From the NCBI GenBank assembly GCA_025267735.1, contig CM046307.1:39286034-39350033 (forward strand): a stretch of 64,000 nucleotides of DNA. Direction: 5' to 3'. Positions 23,644 to 35,824 of this stretch are shown in pieces (the first letter of the stretch is position 1; each line of letters opens with the position of its first letter). This DNA is from Mactra quadrangularis (Eukaryota > Mollusca > Bivalvia > Venerida > Mactridae). A model generated the notes under the pieces. The model made no database searches. It was not told the DNA's origin and saw nothing but the letters and a program-made list of their open reading frames with translations. The translations under genes and the position numbers were made by a program.

Positions 23644-23878
23644 TTTTTTTAGGTTGTATTCAACACATATTTATGTCATATATACGATGGCCAGCTCTTC
23701 CTACTATAGGTTTCCTGCACACTTTTCTATCACCAGCACTACATTGTTTAAACTTACCCTATCACTTGGTTGACAACTCATGTATAGGGTATGACCTACC
23801 GTGACCAGACTCGAACCCGCGATCTTCAGATTCATAGTCAGACATGCTAACCACTACGCCACAGACGCGGCTAAACAA
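23644..23878 (-). mobile_element. tRNA-derived SINE, family C, full-length copy
   Basis: On the minus strand the head reads GGCGTAGTGGTTAGCATGTC with box B GCGGGTTCGAGTC. The body contains ATACCCTATACATGAGTTG and ends GTTGAATAC with an A-rich tail. The 13-bp duplication CAATTCAATCTTC flanks it at 23631-23643 and 23879-23891. Confidence 0.9.
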
Positions 23879-24947
23879 CAATTCAATCTTCAGTAAATGG
23901 TTTTGTTTCAACAAATGCGTCAAACCAATACAGAGTAAAATATTTTAGTTCAAGTTGAATGATTAAAAGCTGGATGAGAAAGGAATGCCTGTAACAAGGA
24001 AGAAATCCAATTAGCCGTACTGTTGTTCCAGTCTTTACCTTAAAAATCTCACAAGCATCAGCCATATTTATCATATTATGGGCCAAATTATCAACTAGCC
24101 CATTTATATCAGATAAGATTTTTTTCACTACAAGCCTAAATCAGTTTTTACTAGCCCCAGCATCAAACATTGAGTGTGTTAAGTGGAAAACAGTTCTCAA
24201 TCATCTAAGTTCCTATACAAGTTATAATTCCAACTGTTATATATGATTATAACAAGCAAGAAATCAATAGTGTTTTCACGTCTAAATGAGCAAACAAGAC
24301 TCTTACTATCAAAGGATTAAATTTCAATTCACATTATCTAATTAAATTATGTTCAGCACAAAAAGGAAGCTAAGTAAAACATAATAATTGGCATAACGTT
24401 GACGTTGCACATGCTTAACCATTCAATAATTAATTGGTATCCATAACATCAATGTAACCTCTACATTATTCCATTCATACGTAATTTAATACAAGATTCA
24501 ATATAATGAACAGCCAGAGCATGTATCAACCATAATTATATAACATAAAACAGATACAATAAAATATTGAGCAGATAGTCTTGATATCATTATGAAATTA
24601 AGAGAGAGGTACAAAAATGAATGCATGAATTTATTATAATAATTTCCTATCATTAAAAGGCTTACTTAAGCCACATATGATAAAATGTCAGAGATAAGAA
24701 TAGCTTTTTTTGTTGCTGTACCAGTACCGCGACATATGCATTCATCAAGATTTGAGCATTTTGTAGTCAACACCGGTTGCCTTAAGCCAATCAAAACAAT
24801 TCATTTGAGGTCACATGATAAGAAAATGGCCATTAAAAAAGGGGTGGGTAAATGGACTCATCTCCGCCAAGAACAAGTCACTGACTGAAATCTAGCTGGG
24901 GCACAGTCAATAGCGGGCATGCAGCAGAGGTTTAGGAAGGCTTCACA

Positions 24948-24966
24948 CCGCTAAATATTTTAGCGG
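24948..24966. repeat. Perfect short palindrome CCGCTAAA/TTTAGCGG
   Basis: Eight bases on each side pair around a 3-base centre (TAT). Related 'CCGCTAAATAAAG' wording occurs at about 25595 inside the neighbouring MITE, so it may be a relic of a similar element. Confidence 0.5.
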
Positions 24967-25293
24967 ACAATAACATTTCACGCCACTATTTTTCAATCAG
25001 GAAAAAAGAAAAATTTACAAAGATAACTAATTAATTGTTCATAGACTTGTTCATCGGAAAGCAATATTTATTTTCTATTCATAACCTCCTCCAAGTTAGC
25101 AAATGAATATTAACCACAAAATATATACATCAAAGGAGAAGACATTAAACATGGCTGAACCGCGATTTTAAGCATTTTTGTAAATGCTAATACTTGTAAT
25201 CAATACGATGATTGTTTGAAAGATAAATCTTTCAAAAATAAGATCTGGATGATGCATACATTGTCTGGTGAAACAACAGAAGGAACACTATTT

Positions 25294-25370
25294 CACAGGC
25301 TTTAGCACTAAACAGTCGTAATTCAAGTTTAAAAGAATGAGTTACGACTGTTTTGCACTAAGCCCACAAT
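25294..25370. mobile_element. Palindromic MITE, family G, copy 4
   Basis: GGCTTTAGCACTAAACAGTC and GTAATTCAAG pair with GAGTTACGACTGTTTTGCAC and TAAGCCC. It is the clearest example of the palindrome. Confidence 0.75.
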
Positions 25371-25484
25371 TTGTTCACCATAATATTCTCTTTCACAAGG
25401 AGACATAAAACTTTCTTTCATGAAATCATCAGAACAGTAGCTAAAACCTGTTTAAAACAACAATTGGCAGTTATTTTTGTGTTA

Positions 25485-25695
25485 GGCCACAACAAGTTGA
25501 TCATATGTTCTATGGATTCACTTGCACCTTAATTGACAGTTTTTAAGAAAAAATATTTTTATTTCCTCGATCGCTCATAAAAATTTTGCCAAACCGCTAA
25601 ATAAAGCAACTGAATTAAGATTTTTTTTTCTTTGCTCGCTTGCCCCATTTTTTCCCAGAAAAATCTGTAAAACACATGATCAACTTGTTGTGGCC
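25485..25695. mobile_element. MITE with 25-bp inverted ends and TTA target duplication
   Basis: The ends GGCCACAACAAGTTGATCAT and ATGATCAACTTGTTGTGGCC are perfect reverse complements over 20 bases, and similarity continues. TTA occurs on both sides (25482-25484 and 25696-25698). It is 211 bp with no reading frame. A 3-bp TTA/TNA-type duplication fits a PIF/Harbinger-like origin, which is inference. Confidence 0.82.
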
Positions 25696-26583
25696 TTACA
25701 GTCTGTTCCAAGGAAGATACCCTTAAGTTTCTTGTTTCCTTATTGTTTGAAGCATCCCTTTTACAACAAAAGTTGAAAAACCTAAAAACATCATTCTATT
25801 TGTGTTCTGGCTGTGTGAAAGGTCAGTCTATTTACAGTTGCTGTAGCTGTCCCTGATAGGCTTGCTTTTCATATTTAATATAAGGCAAAACATATTCTGA
25901 ACAATGTCTACATGATTGCTATTTCCAGTATAAGAAAACCAAGCTTCATGACATAAAGAAATATATCTGCTTTCAAACAATTAGTCAAATCATACCACAG
26001 TCGGATGTGAAAACTGATTAACTGGAATAATTTTACATCAAGAAGAGACATAAACCATTCTATGACAGGAAATTACAACTAAAACAAGAAGCAATCAACA
26101 TCAACTTCTAAATGCCATTTATGACGTCATTCAAATCTAATACATGTATATACTAAAACTGGTTGATCATTAAATAGAAATAGTTTTTTTATTTCAGATG
26201 CAAATAGTTTTAGAATAACTATCCCAGAACTTAATTTAAATAAATAACAAGAACTATTCCTCAGAGCTTTTCGTGCAATGTGCTTCATTGGTTCAGTTCT
26301 TAGAAAAGCCATTTTAAGAAATCTAAAAGAAAAGTTTGCCCTATTACCAAAGCATTTTACAGTAATAAGCTTTTAGTGAAGCCAGTTTTTAGGAAACATT
26401 TTTGGGACATGTTCCTAGCGATTCCAAGTTTTTTTTATCAAGTTTCCATTACATTAAACAGGTCTGTTCATGATGGATAGCTTGCTGTAACAGAACATCA
26501 TAAAATATAGTCAGACAACCATCATCTTCCAAGTACATGTAATATCATCTGGCAAATATAAGTTGTAATAAAAGAAGTAATAT

Positions 26584-26838
26584 CAGGGGCAGCTCCAAGA
26601 TTTTTTCTAAGGGGGAAGGGGGTCCTCGAACATTTTCTAGGGGGTCCAAACTTTCTAACCACAACAACATTATACACATTTTGCAGAATAATGCAACATA
26701 TTAATAATAAAAGCTACATAACCATTAAATCTATGTGAAGCACTGAGAAAAGTCAAGAAAACACTAATGGACTGGTACATTTTTATAATGCTAGCAGGGG
26801 GGCTTGGACCCCCAGACCCCCTGCTAGATCCGCCTATG
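26584..26838. mobile_element. MITE with CAGGGGC-type ends and AATAT duplication
   Basis: It starts CAGGGGCAGCTCCAAGA and ends TAGATCCGCCTATG, the imperfect reverse complement. AATAT flanks both sides (26579-26583 and 26839-26843). The interior contains G/C runs (GGGGGGCTTGGACCCCCAGA). It has no coding capacity; the superfamily is unknown. Confidence 0.6.
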
Positions 26839-28392
26839 AATATTATATTTCTTGTATAAAACATATCATACAACATCAAGTACCATACTTCTGAGATATA
26901 GGCAATCAATAAGTTTATAAGTTTCCTTTATAAGAGGTAGTTATATAAGCATAAATATCATGATATTTTTACTATTATATTTAGGAAACAAAAAACTATA
27001 TTCATAAAAAGAAATAGAGCAACACAATTCCAGCTCAAATCAAAGAGGTTTCCATTCTAAAAGACAATAACTTAAATGAGCTCAAGACAATATGATTCTT
27101 ATTGTATTAAAATAAAATACACATGCTCCACATTGCAAACCACAGTTAGAATTTTTTATAAAACATGTAAATATCATCATCATTTATTTAGCATTGACAT
27201 TTTGCCCATTTATATTAAGTCATAGATATGAAATGTTATGATGCCATGTCATAAATAAATTGTAAATGTATGTACATTGTATTTTGTATTTAATACATTT
27301 ATATGGATGATGAGTAGAACTCAGAGTCCTGAAATGGAACAATCTGTTCTGTTCTGCTCTATTCTATTGATCAAAGAGTAACTGGTACACATCAATACCT
27401 TAATTGACACTTAATTGATAGAACAATTTGTTATTAAGATCAGACTATCAATTTATAGACAATTGTTACATTTATCTTTCTACAGACAGATGACAATTAT
27501 TACCAACAATTATATTATCAATATCTACTAGTAACTTTCTATAACGTCAATACTGACAACATTAAACTGACAAGATAATTTCATTAGACTGCTCTGGTAT
27601 GTGTTTTCATTGACTATATCTCTCCAAGACTCAAAATGTCTAGTAAACCACATTGTATGACCATTACACAAAAAATACAATCAAAGTATTGAAATACAGA
27701 TTGACTTTCATGCACATTGAAATCTCACAAATCCATACTAATGATTACTCCTTACACATTAGATTCAAGTACGAACCAAGCAGGGCAAACAATGCTTTGT
27801 GTTTATTCTGTCCTGTTAACTGGTAAATTCTACTGCTTAGTGAATTAAAGAGATTTGACTCCACCTATTCACACGCTCATCAATATAAGTAAATATCTGT
27901 CACTGACACTGAAACAAAGACGCGTCTGTTGATTAAAGGCACTACTTTTATCACCTAGAAATAAACTGCATAGTAAATCAGAGACACATGTATCACTCCG
28001 CAGGTTACACTGGTCAGGCATTTGAATTGTCGATAGTTTTCGATAGTATAATCCTTAAGCCTAAAATGTCAGCACCCTTAGACTCTAAAAGCAAAACTTG
28101 AAAAGGAAAAGGCCTGATTTTGCATTATCATCTTCAATTTGGATGCAGACTTGCAGTTTCCAATCAAACAAAAACCAACAACAAGTTAAGTAATTGAAAG
28201 AAACAAACAATGTTTCAGGCATGTAAAACAAACAGACAAAGAGATTTGTTTATAAGCAAGTGATATAATTGATGTTCTTTCCTTTATGCTTTAAGGTGAA
28301 ACGTCACATTTTTTTTATAAAGATATACGATGAAAATATAAATTTTATATTTTCATTGTTGTGAAAACATAACCTTATATTTTCATCATTCA

Positions 28393-28422
28393 TGACGTCA
28401 TATAAGAAGATAAATGACGTCA
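28393..28422. promoter_or_regulatory. Pair of perfect CRE palindromes (TGACGTCA)
   Basis: TGACGTCA lies at 28393-28400 and at 28415-28422, 22 bp centre to centre. This is the consensus for CREB/ATF bZIP factors. Upstream, 28300-28390 contains an inverted TATGATGAAAATATAA-like pair. No adjacent exon was found, so regulatory function is inferred only. Confidence 0.35.
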
Positions 28423-28969
28423 TATTTGAGAAAAAATTGACGCCACATTATAAATTGTGTAATATACATCTAATAAAACACAAAACTATAGATGAAAGAA
28501 ACAGAATATTTGTCAACTTTGGTATAACGTCTATTTTATTTCAACTCGTGAACCCTGATTCCCCCCCCCCCTCCAGCTATGATCCCAAAATCAATAAGGA
28601 ATCTCAACAGGCATCTTTAAATTGTCCCGAACCAATGAGGGAAAAAATTATTTTCACTTTTAGAATGGATTTTCATATTTTCATCTATCTATGACATATG
28701 GAACAATACATGTTAGAGTAAAAGCCATGTTAATCTACTATTAAATTTGATCCATTACCAATTAAGGTAAACATAAAGACACAGAGTGTCAAGTTGCAGC
28801 TGTGTAACATATGGTAAATGGTGGTGACACCAATAAGGACACTTGAGATAAATCAAGGTTTTGTAAAAACCAGTTCAAATAAGAGCATCGATTCATGAGA
28901 GTTGATACAGAATCTTTCTCCAAATACATTGTAACTTTGCCGAAGTATCTAAGGATAACTATCCTTAAT

Positions 28970-29110
28970 AAATCTTGCAGTTTAAAGTCGTAAGGATTAT
29001 AAACACAACCATGATTATGTAAATCAAAAGTATTAAGTATACTTATTATTAGCTCAAAAATATTTGGAATTGATTGACCAAAAAGTGACTGTATAACAAT
29101 GATCTTTGTC
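28970..29110 (-). repeat. Diverged repeat shared with 59165-59330
   Basis: The two segments share GGATTATAAACACAACCATG versus GGATAATAAACATAACTATG, then AAATCAAAA and TTGACCAAAAA, in the same order and strand. On the minus strand both can be read as weakly similar peptides (KIIVIQ...FGQ..NIFEL versus KIIIIQ...FGQ..NIFDL), the second with a frameshift. It is either an old transposon coding remnant or a non-coding repeat. Confidence 0.4.
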
Positions 29111-29908
29111 ATAAGATTTTTTAGTAAGTGTTTTGTGCACTCTATTGATTTTTGGCGCGTAACATCACGATCAAAATTTTGACAGTTTTGCTTTGTTATT
29201 TCCAGTGTAGAAAACAGCTCATAATGTGAACGTCTAAATTTTCATTTTCATAATTACTGATGAAGGCTTTTTTAAGCTGAAAATTCTTAAGAGCTTTGAA
29301 ATAAATATATGTTTGCTGAAGTAGTTTCAATGGTCGAACAGCAAAATAAGTCAACTTCATTTTACATTTAGATGTAGTAAGAATAATTTTGCACAGACCT
29401 ATTAAGGTTTGTCTATTTACTAGGAGGAAAGAAGACAATTGAACTTTCAGTGACATTAAATATAACACGAAAACAACAGTTAGTTCTTTTATGAACTAAA
29501 AGCTCTCTACAAAAAAGCTTAGATCTTATACTGAGGCAGCGTTGATTCTTCAGTTTTATTTCACAGCTAATTACTAAATGACATTTCTTTGTTCATGCAC
29601 TAATCCTTTAATGGAAACATCTAAAGATGGCATAAAAAAACAGTTAACAAGTGGTGTATGGCAAAATGTTAATGTTTACAAGTATGAATTAGTTTCACAT
29701 TACACTATTCCCTACAGGAAATTGTATTTCTAGCAACAATCATCAAAGAACCAATTCATCTTCCACACAAATCCTGCGACAACTAACAGAAGGCTTAACT
29801 TGATACTAATATTATTCAGAAGACAATGGAATATGAACAATACACTGATGAAAGTGGCCTTTGTCAACTCAATATTCTCTTAAGTGTAGGGCCAAAACTA
29901 AAAGATAC

Positions 29909-30130
29909 TTTGTTTGCCCTTTACTGACCCTTAATTTTTAGGTTGGGTTGGTAGGTAGGAAAAATATTTCATTTTTTTCTTATAGCAGAATTATTAGTTT
30001 AAAGAAACTACTCGAAAGCAATAGGATGAACAGTCGTGACCAATAAAAAAACACCACATATATTTTTCGAATAATTTTTTTTTGAGTCGGCAGCATTTTT
30101 CCGGGTGGGTCAGACTAAAGGGCAAACAAA
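29909..30130. mobile_element. MITE with TTTGTTTGCCCTTTA ends
   Basis: The left end TTTGTTTGCCCTTTA..TGACCC and the right end GGGTCAGACTAAAGGGCAAA form inverted repeats over about 20 bp in a 222-bp element. No target duplication is clear. Confidence 0.7.
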
Positions 30131-31402
30131 CTTAATTTCAATTTAGGCCTAGATGGACATTTTACAAAGGGGGTAATACTTAGAAGTATTAATACATAAT
30201 GGTCACTCATTCATTCACGACAAGCTAATTGTAAGGTTAGGGTCATAATTGGAGTAAAAGAGGGGTGCTGAGCATGTGAGGCCAATTAAGATAGGAAAAG
30301 TAATATCAGCTAGGTTATCACACTCGTTTTTTTTTTTAATATTTGCAATACAAATCCTGTTTTACTAGGAAATCATGCATGGGTATAATTTAACTTTTCC
30401 CTAAGAAATAAAGTGTTACGATGCTACTTATATTTTTACAAAATTAGAATATGATAGTTCAGTCAGAATTTGAATCCCTAATGTTTGGATCCAGTGATTC
30501 TGAAGACATTTCCAGGCACTGCGAATAACATATCCCAGCAATATATAACTGAAAAGTATTTTTTAAAAATTGGCATTTAACGCCATACATTTCATTACAT
30601 TAAAGTCAGAGATGTGGAATTCCAAGTTTCTTTCCACTTGTTCACAGACAAGTGATCAATGATAACAAACATCAATGAATCTGGGATCAAAATGCACTTG
30701 CTCAGTCACATAATCTTCAATTCTCAAAACTTAATATTGAAAACCGTGATATATTAATTACATACTGTAAATAATGATAAATATAAACAAAGAGAAAGTT
30801 GATTGTTGAACATTCTTGAACCATAGAGACATCCACATTATAAAGTTTTGCTATGTTTCAAGTACAATGTAGAATATTTTAGCTAAAACATAGATTGTCT
30901 TCAGACAAGTTGGGATAGAAATATTGACTTGTCAGTAGACATAGATGTAAGAGTCAGCCAAGTTGAGCGCAAAGAAATTTCGCACCCCTGTTATAGTTGA
31001 GAATGCACAAGTCTACAGACAAAGTTCTGATAAAAATTACTGGAGCTGATAGTAACATTAATGATATGGTTGGAGGTGTAATAGCAATCGTAAATATTGT
31101 ACTAGTAATCATAAATATTGTACAAAACTAATCAACATTTTACTGTTGTTATTACTCTACAAGTTCATCAAGCAAGAAGATAATAATAACAAACACCATC
31201 ATAAACAACAGAAATACCATCAACATAATACAATACAATACAGTCTACTATACATGTATATATAAATTAATGTTACATTATGATCCTTAGAAAACACTGA
31301 TTTATTTCAACTAGAAAACAATCTCAGGGCTGTTCAAGTGTGAAACAATTTTGGCAGCTCAATAATTTTCTTACATTCTGTACAGGGATTATTTTTACTT
31401 AC
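30131..31402. other. AT-rich sequence without recognised features
   Basis: Nothing beyond simple T and AT-rich runs is seen. Confidence 0.4.
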
Positions 31403-31465
31403 CAGTATGTGAAAAGAAATAGTTCAAAAGATAGTGTCTAAAGTCTTCAGCAAAATCAAGCCATA
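31403..31465 (-). other. Candidate 63-base internal exon
   Basis: On the minus strand a strong pyrimidine tract (CATCTCTCTCTTTCTTTAG) precedes 63 bases that end at CTG followed by GTAAGT, a near-consensus donor. One frame is open (WLDFAEDFRHYLLNYFFSHT). Both splice sites are good, but a 21-codon open frame is not unusual by chance, so it could equally be a 5' UTR exon of the gene whose coding starts at 10131, or a false positive. Confidence 0.33.
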
Positions 31466-32364
31466 CTAAAGAAAGAGAGAGATGAAAGGTGAGTGTCAAC
31501 ATCATAATCAACTTCATCCAGGTTGAGGTTTCTTTATTTAATGATTTGTGCTTCAGAGGCACTTTAAAGTACTGTTTCTGAATTATGAGCTCCAAATTGC
31601 AACTAAATGCAGTTTAAGCTGGAACAATGAAGAAATTCCAATTTTCACAAAAAGAAAGAAACAAGAACTATTAAGATCATCATGCACAAGAGGTTTATAA
31701 TTAGTTTATACAGAAGGCTGTGTAAATTTACATTTTGATAACAAACATCTTTACATACCTCTTATTAAAATAGTAACAAAACAAACAAGTACACTTGACT
31801 TTAAAAAACACTACCTTCATCACAGACTAGTGAATTATAAATATAAACTGGCATTAATGCTCAGCAAATCTTCAGGAGAAAAAACCCTTTTTTGTTAAAA
31901 TTGCTTTACAAAAAATCTACAGAAAAACTATGCTTTCCCCCATAAAAAAGTATAAACATTATAAATTCATTTCCCCAATCAAGAGTCCAAAATAAGGAAA
32001 TACAATAAGGAAAAACTTCCATACCTCAATATAAACAATATAAAATAATCTAAGAAGAATCCATGTTTTATACTTGATAATCACAATATGTCATATAATT
32101 AATCCCCTTTACTAATCCAGGGCTTCATATTCATTAATATCTAATTACCATAAAACCAATCAAATATCGGTTTGTATAAAAAAACACTCCAATATTTGGT
32201 ATGTATCAATTATAAATCTATAGACTTGAAGTCCTCAGTGTCTTATAATAATAAACAAATGTATAACATTACAGCCTCTACAGTACAACCCTACCATTTG
32301 TTTACACAATGTTTAAAACAATAACAAGACATATCACTGGACATGATAAAATATCGCCCCAACA

Positions 32365-32600
32365 GACTGGTGTTTGTCAAGAAATTAGGTGCTGAGAAAA
32401 TGAGCGGACAAGATTTATCATCAAAGGACCATAACTCTGTCAAAAATCAAATGACCTTAACCAAAGTGGCACAAGTATGCACAGGTCTGCCTGATATCTG
32501 ATATCTTAGTGAAGTTTGAATCAAATCGGTAAAATATGTGCGGAGAAACTGAGCAGACAAAAATAGGCTACAGAATGACCGAAAACAATCTCCTATTCTA
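32365..32600 (+). repeat. Interspersed repeat family M, copy 2
   Basis: It carries GGTGCTGAGAAAATGAGCGG with ACAAGATT, then TGAAGTTTGAATCAAATCGG and a second GTGCGGAGAAACTGAGC. It is related to 14545-14880; the boundaries are uncertain. Confidence 0.5.
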
Positions 32601-32817
32601 TGAACTAGTACTTAAGAAGGTTGATTTTGCCCTTGAATGCACGTTTGTTTAAAATCATAAGCTAAGCTCGGCTAACTTTGTAAAACATGTCTTAAATTTA
32701 TTATTTATACCAAATAAATTTATAGTAAGATTCTTTCATTTGGCAAGTTTATTCATTAACCGATTCAAAAGTTAATCGAAGGCATGTTCAATAATGTTTA
32801 CTAATGCAAGCGGACAA

Positions 32818-32897
32818 TAGCTTGTTAAGGATAACATTGAGACAATGTTTACATAGAATATCGATTAGTTTAGTCTCAAATTATCCTTAACGAGCTA
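32818..32897. mobile_element. 80-bp foldback element
   Basis: TAGCTTGTTAAGGATAACAT and GAGAC are mirrored by GTCTC and TTATCCTTAACGAGCTA at the right end. It is a near-complete hairpin. Confidence 0.7.
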
Positions 32898-32954
32898 TAA
32901 ATGACATAAGCTGTTGATGGGCCTCGAAGCAACAACATAATCAACATAATAATA

Positions 32955-33290
32955 ACAAGAAATATAATGTGGAAACCACATTGACCACATTAAAGCCGGA
33001 TTTTCCGCAAATGGGGGAAATTTAGATCAAGTTAATGTTGTGACAATAGAAAGTCATATCTAATAAATTGCTTATGAATGGTATACCAAGGTCAATAATT
33101 CATCATGAAGGAAGAAAGAGTGTTTTTAATCCACAAAATATTCAACTAAAAGGCATCAGACAAACTAAAGTATTAAAGCAAAAAATACAAAAGGAAATAA
33201 TCCATAATTAAGCCAGGTAGAGTAGCTGTTGCTTTCTAATTCTCGTTAAACACATGGTATGTTTTCATTGAATGAAATTTCATATTCTGC
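32955..33290 (+). mobile_element. Pearl-like element, family E, copy 3 (rearranged)
   Basis: It has the same AATGTGG-AAA-CCACATT hairpin and AAGCCGGATT start, then about 150 bp unlike the other copies, then the common middle (GGAAATAATCCATAATTAAG, CTTTCTAATTCT). It suggests an insertion or a subfamily with extra sequence. Confidence 0.55.
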
Positions 33291-34597
33291 ATTAATAGGA
33301 AAATGAAAGTAAAAACTCAGCAATAGGCGAAACCTTTTAAATGTGAAAACCCTGAATGCAGTGATGAAATATACAATCTTATACGACTGACGTGATATTT
33401 AGATAATCGGAACAAAATAATTGAATGCAACAACATTTCAAAAACATTTTGGTATAACAATCAATGGCCTCGGACATTCAATACTTTAAATATGTGGATT
33501 TAATGCACTTTCAAGCCTGTTTAAAACATGAACCATTGTGACATCCATGACGTCCTGAAAAAAACAACTAAGTCGCTAAGGTTACCAGAAAAACAAACAA
33601 GAAGCATGAAGGTATCTGTCTGCCAACTTTTATCATAATCGGTGAACATAATATTTTTTTGTTTTTTATCCGAGTAGGGTACCGACCCACCTTAATTGGA
33701 TAACTAAATAAAATTTTTGAATGTACACTGCCCTGATATAAACAGTGTTACTGTATGGCAAAAAAATGCTTATGGTTTAATCAATAGATCCATTCTTATG
33801 AAATAAAGTATCCAGTATAACCTTATATAGCAAGTTAAGATTATAGAATATGTTATTGAACCTAGTTTGAACTTGTCATGTATTAATAACAGTATACATG
33901 ATATAAAGATATCAATATGTATTGTAATTAAATCAAGAAATCAAGTTCATTTACCAGTTATAGTAATATTTACAATAAAGAACAACCAAACTGCACGCTA
34001 CTGTGTTCATTAGGATTGGAATACAATCATCGTGAATGCAAGATATAATGCAGTTTGCATAAATTATAATCTAAATTGATCATTGATATAAATAAACAAT
34101 CGGCACATTTTAAGTAAGTTGATACTTGAGTATATTTCAGCATAATGTTTTGTAACACTTTAATTGCAGGAAATCTTCAACAAAGCACCTCTTTGAGCTA
34201 TAAGTTACATACAGACAAAACATGGAATGATAATTTTGAATACTTGTGAAAATTTTAATAAGAAAAAAAACAACCAAAAAATTAGAATAAGTTCTGATAC
34301 ATTATATGGACCCAAATAGTACAATATCATGTTTTTAATGTTATAATTTGTACAGATATTTATAGTGAACTACATTTTAAGGTTTGAGATTTGGGGTCCG
34401 TTTCATCAATTGATATTATTGATGTAAACCCTTCTATCCTGCATCACAAGATATTTGAAAATGCACTGCATGCTTTGTTTCAACCCCATACAAAATCTAT
34501 CTCATTGTTTCCTACAGGACAACTTCCTCCTAGATGCATAGCACTGAAAGACCCGTAAGGAACAATCTAGAAAGGAAAATTAATGATCTAAACTTGT
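33291..34597. other. AT-rich sequence without recognised features
   Basis: No gene, SINE or MITE is recognised. Confidence 0.4.
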
Positions 34598-35824
34598 TTC
34601 ATAATTAAGTTCTAGTAAAACTGCATAAACTTTAAAGCAGGCTAATTGACAGGCAGGCATTTCAAAATTAAGTTCAAGTAAAACTGTATAAACTTTAAAG
34701 CAGGCTAATTGACAGGCAGGCATTTCAAAATTAAGTTCAAGTAAAACTGTATAAACTTTAAAGCAGGCTAATTGACAGGTAGGCATTTCAAAATAAAGTT
34801 CTAGTAAAACTGTATAAACTTTAAAGCAGGCTAATTGACAGGTAGGCATTTCAAAATTAAGTTCTAGTAAAACTGTATAAACTTTAAAGCAGGCTAATTG
34901 ACAAGCAGGCATTTCAGAATTAAGTTTTAGTAAAACTGTATAAACTTTAAGGCAGGCTAATTGACAAGCAGGCATTTCAAAATTAAGTTCTAGTAAAACT
35001 GTATAAACTTTAAAGCAGGCTAATTGACAGGTAGGCATTTCAAAACTAAGTTTTAGTAAAACTGTATAAACTTTAAGGCAGGCTAATTGACAAGCAGGCA
35101 TTTCATAATTAAGTTCTAGTAAAACTGTATAAACTTTAAGGCAGGCTAATTGACGGGCAGGCATTTCAAAATTAAGTTCTAGTAAAACTGTATAAACTTT
35201 AAAGCAGGCTAATTGACGGGCAGGCATTTCAAAACTAAGTTTTAGTAAAACTGTATAAACTTTAAAGCAGGCTAATTGACGGGCAGGAATTTCAAAACTA
35301 AGTTTTAGTAAAACTGTATAAACTTTAAAGCAGGCTAATTGACAGGCAGTCATTTCAAAATTAAGTTCAAGTAAAACTGTATTAACTTTAAAGCAGGCTA
35401 ATTGACAGGCAGTCATTTCAAAATTAAGTTCAAGTAAAACTGTATAAACTTTAAAGCAGGCTAATTGACAGGCAGGCATTTCAAAATTAAGTTCAAGTAA
35501 AACTGTATAAACTTTAAAGCAGGCTAATTGACAGGCAGGCATTTCAAAATTAAGTTCAAGTAAAACTGTATAAACTTTAAAGCAGGCTAATTGACAGGCA
35601 GTCATTTCAAATTTAAGTTCAAGTAAAACTGTATAAACTTTAAAGCAGGCTAATTGACAGGCAAGCATTTCAAAATTAAGTTCTAGTAAAACTGCATAAA
35701 CTTTAAAGCAGGCTAATTGACAGACAGGCATTTCATAATAAAGTTCAAGTAAAACTGCATAAACTTTAAAGCAGGCTAATTAACAGGCAGGTATTTCAAA
35801 ATTAAGTTCTAGTAAAATTGTATT
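34598..35824. repeat. 63-bp minisatellite, about 19-20 copies
   Basis: The unit contains AAAGCAGGCTAATTGACAGG, CAGGCATTTC and AAGTAAAACTG. Units differ by a few substitutions (for example GACAGG/GACGGG and TTCAAG/TTCTAG/TTTTAG). Because the period is 21 codons, a minus-strand frame stays open for 383 codons (34580-35731), with a repeat starting MPACQLACFKVYTVLLELNF. Differences between units are not biased to silent positions (for example Pro/Thr, Cys/Arg, Glu/Lys changes), which argues against selection on a protein. Confidence 0.93.

Noticed and set aside
24004..24130. Minus-strand frame NMINMADACEIFK ending at AAG/GTAAAG
   Set aside because: The acceptor is weak, the frame is short, and it lies among transposon relics; phase matching with 31403-31465 is easily obtained by chance.
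34580..35731. Repeat protein gene on the minus strand
   Set aside because: The open frame follows from a 63-bp period. Substitutions between units are not biased to silent positions, and no start context, signal or flanking exon is seen.
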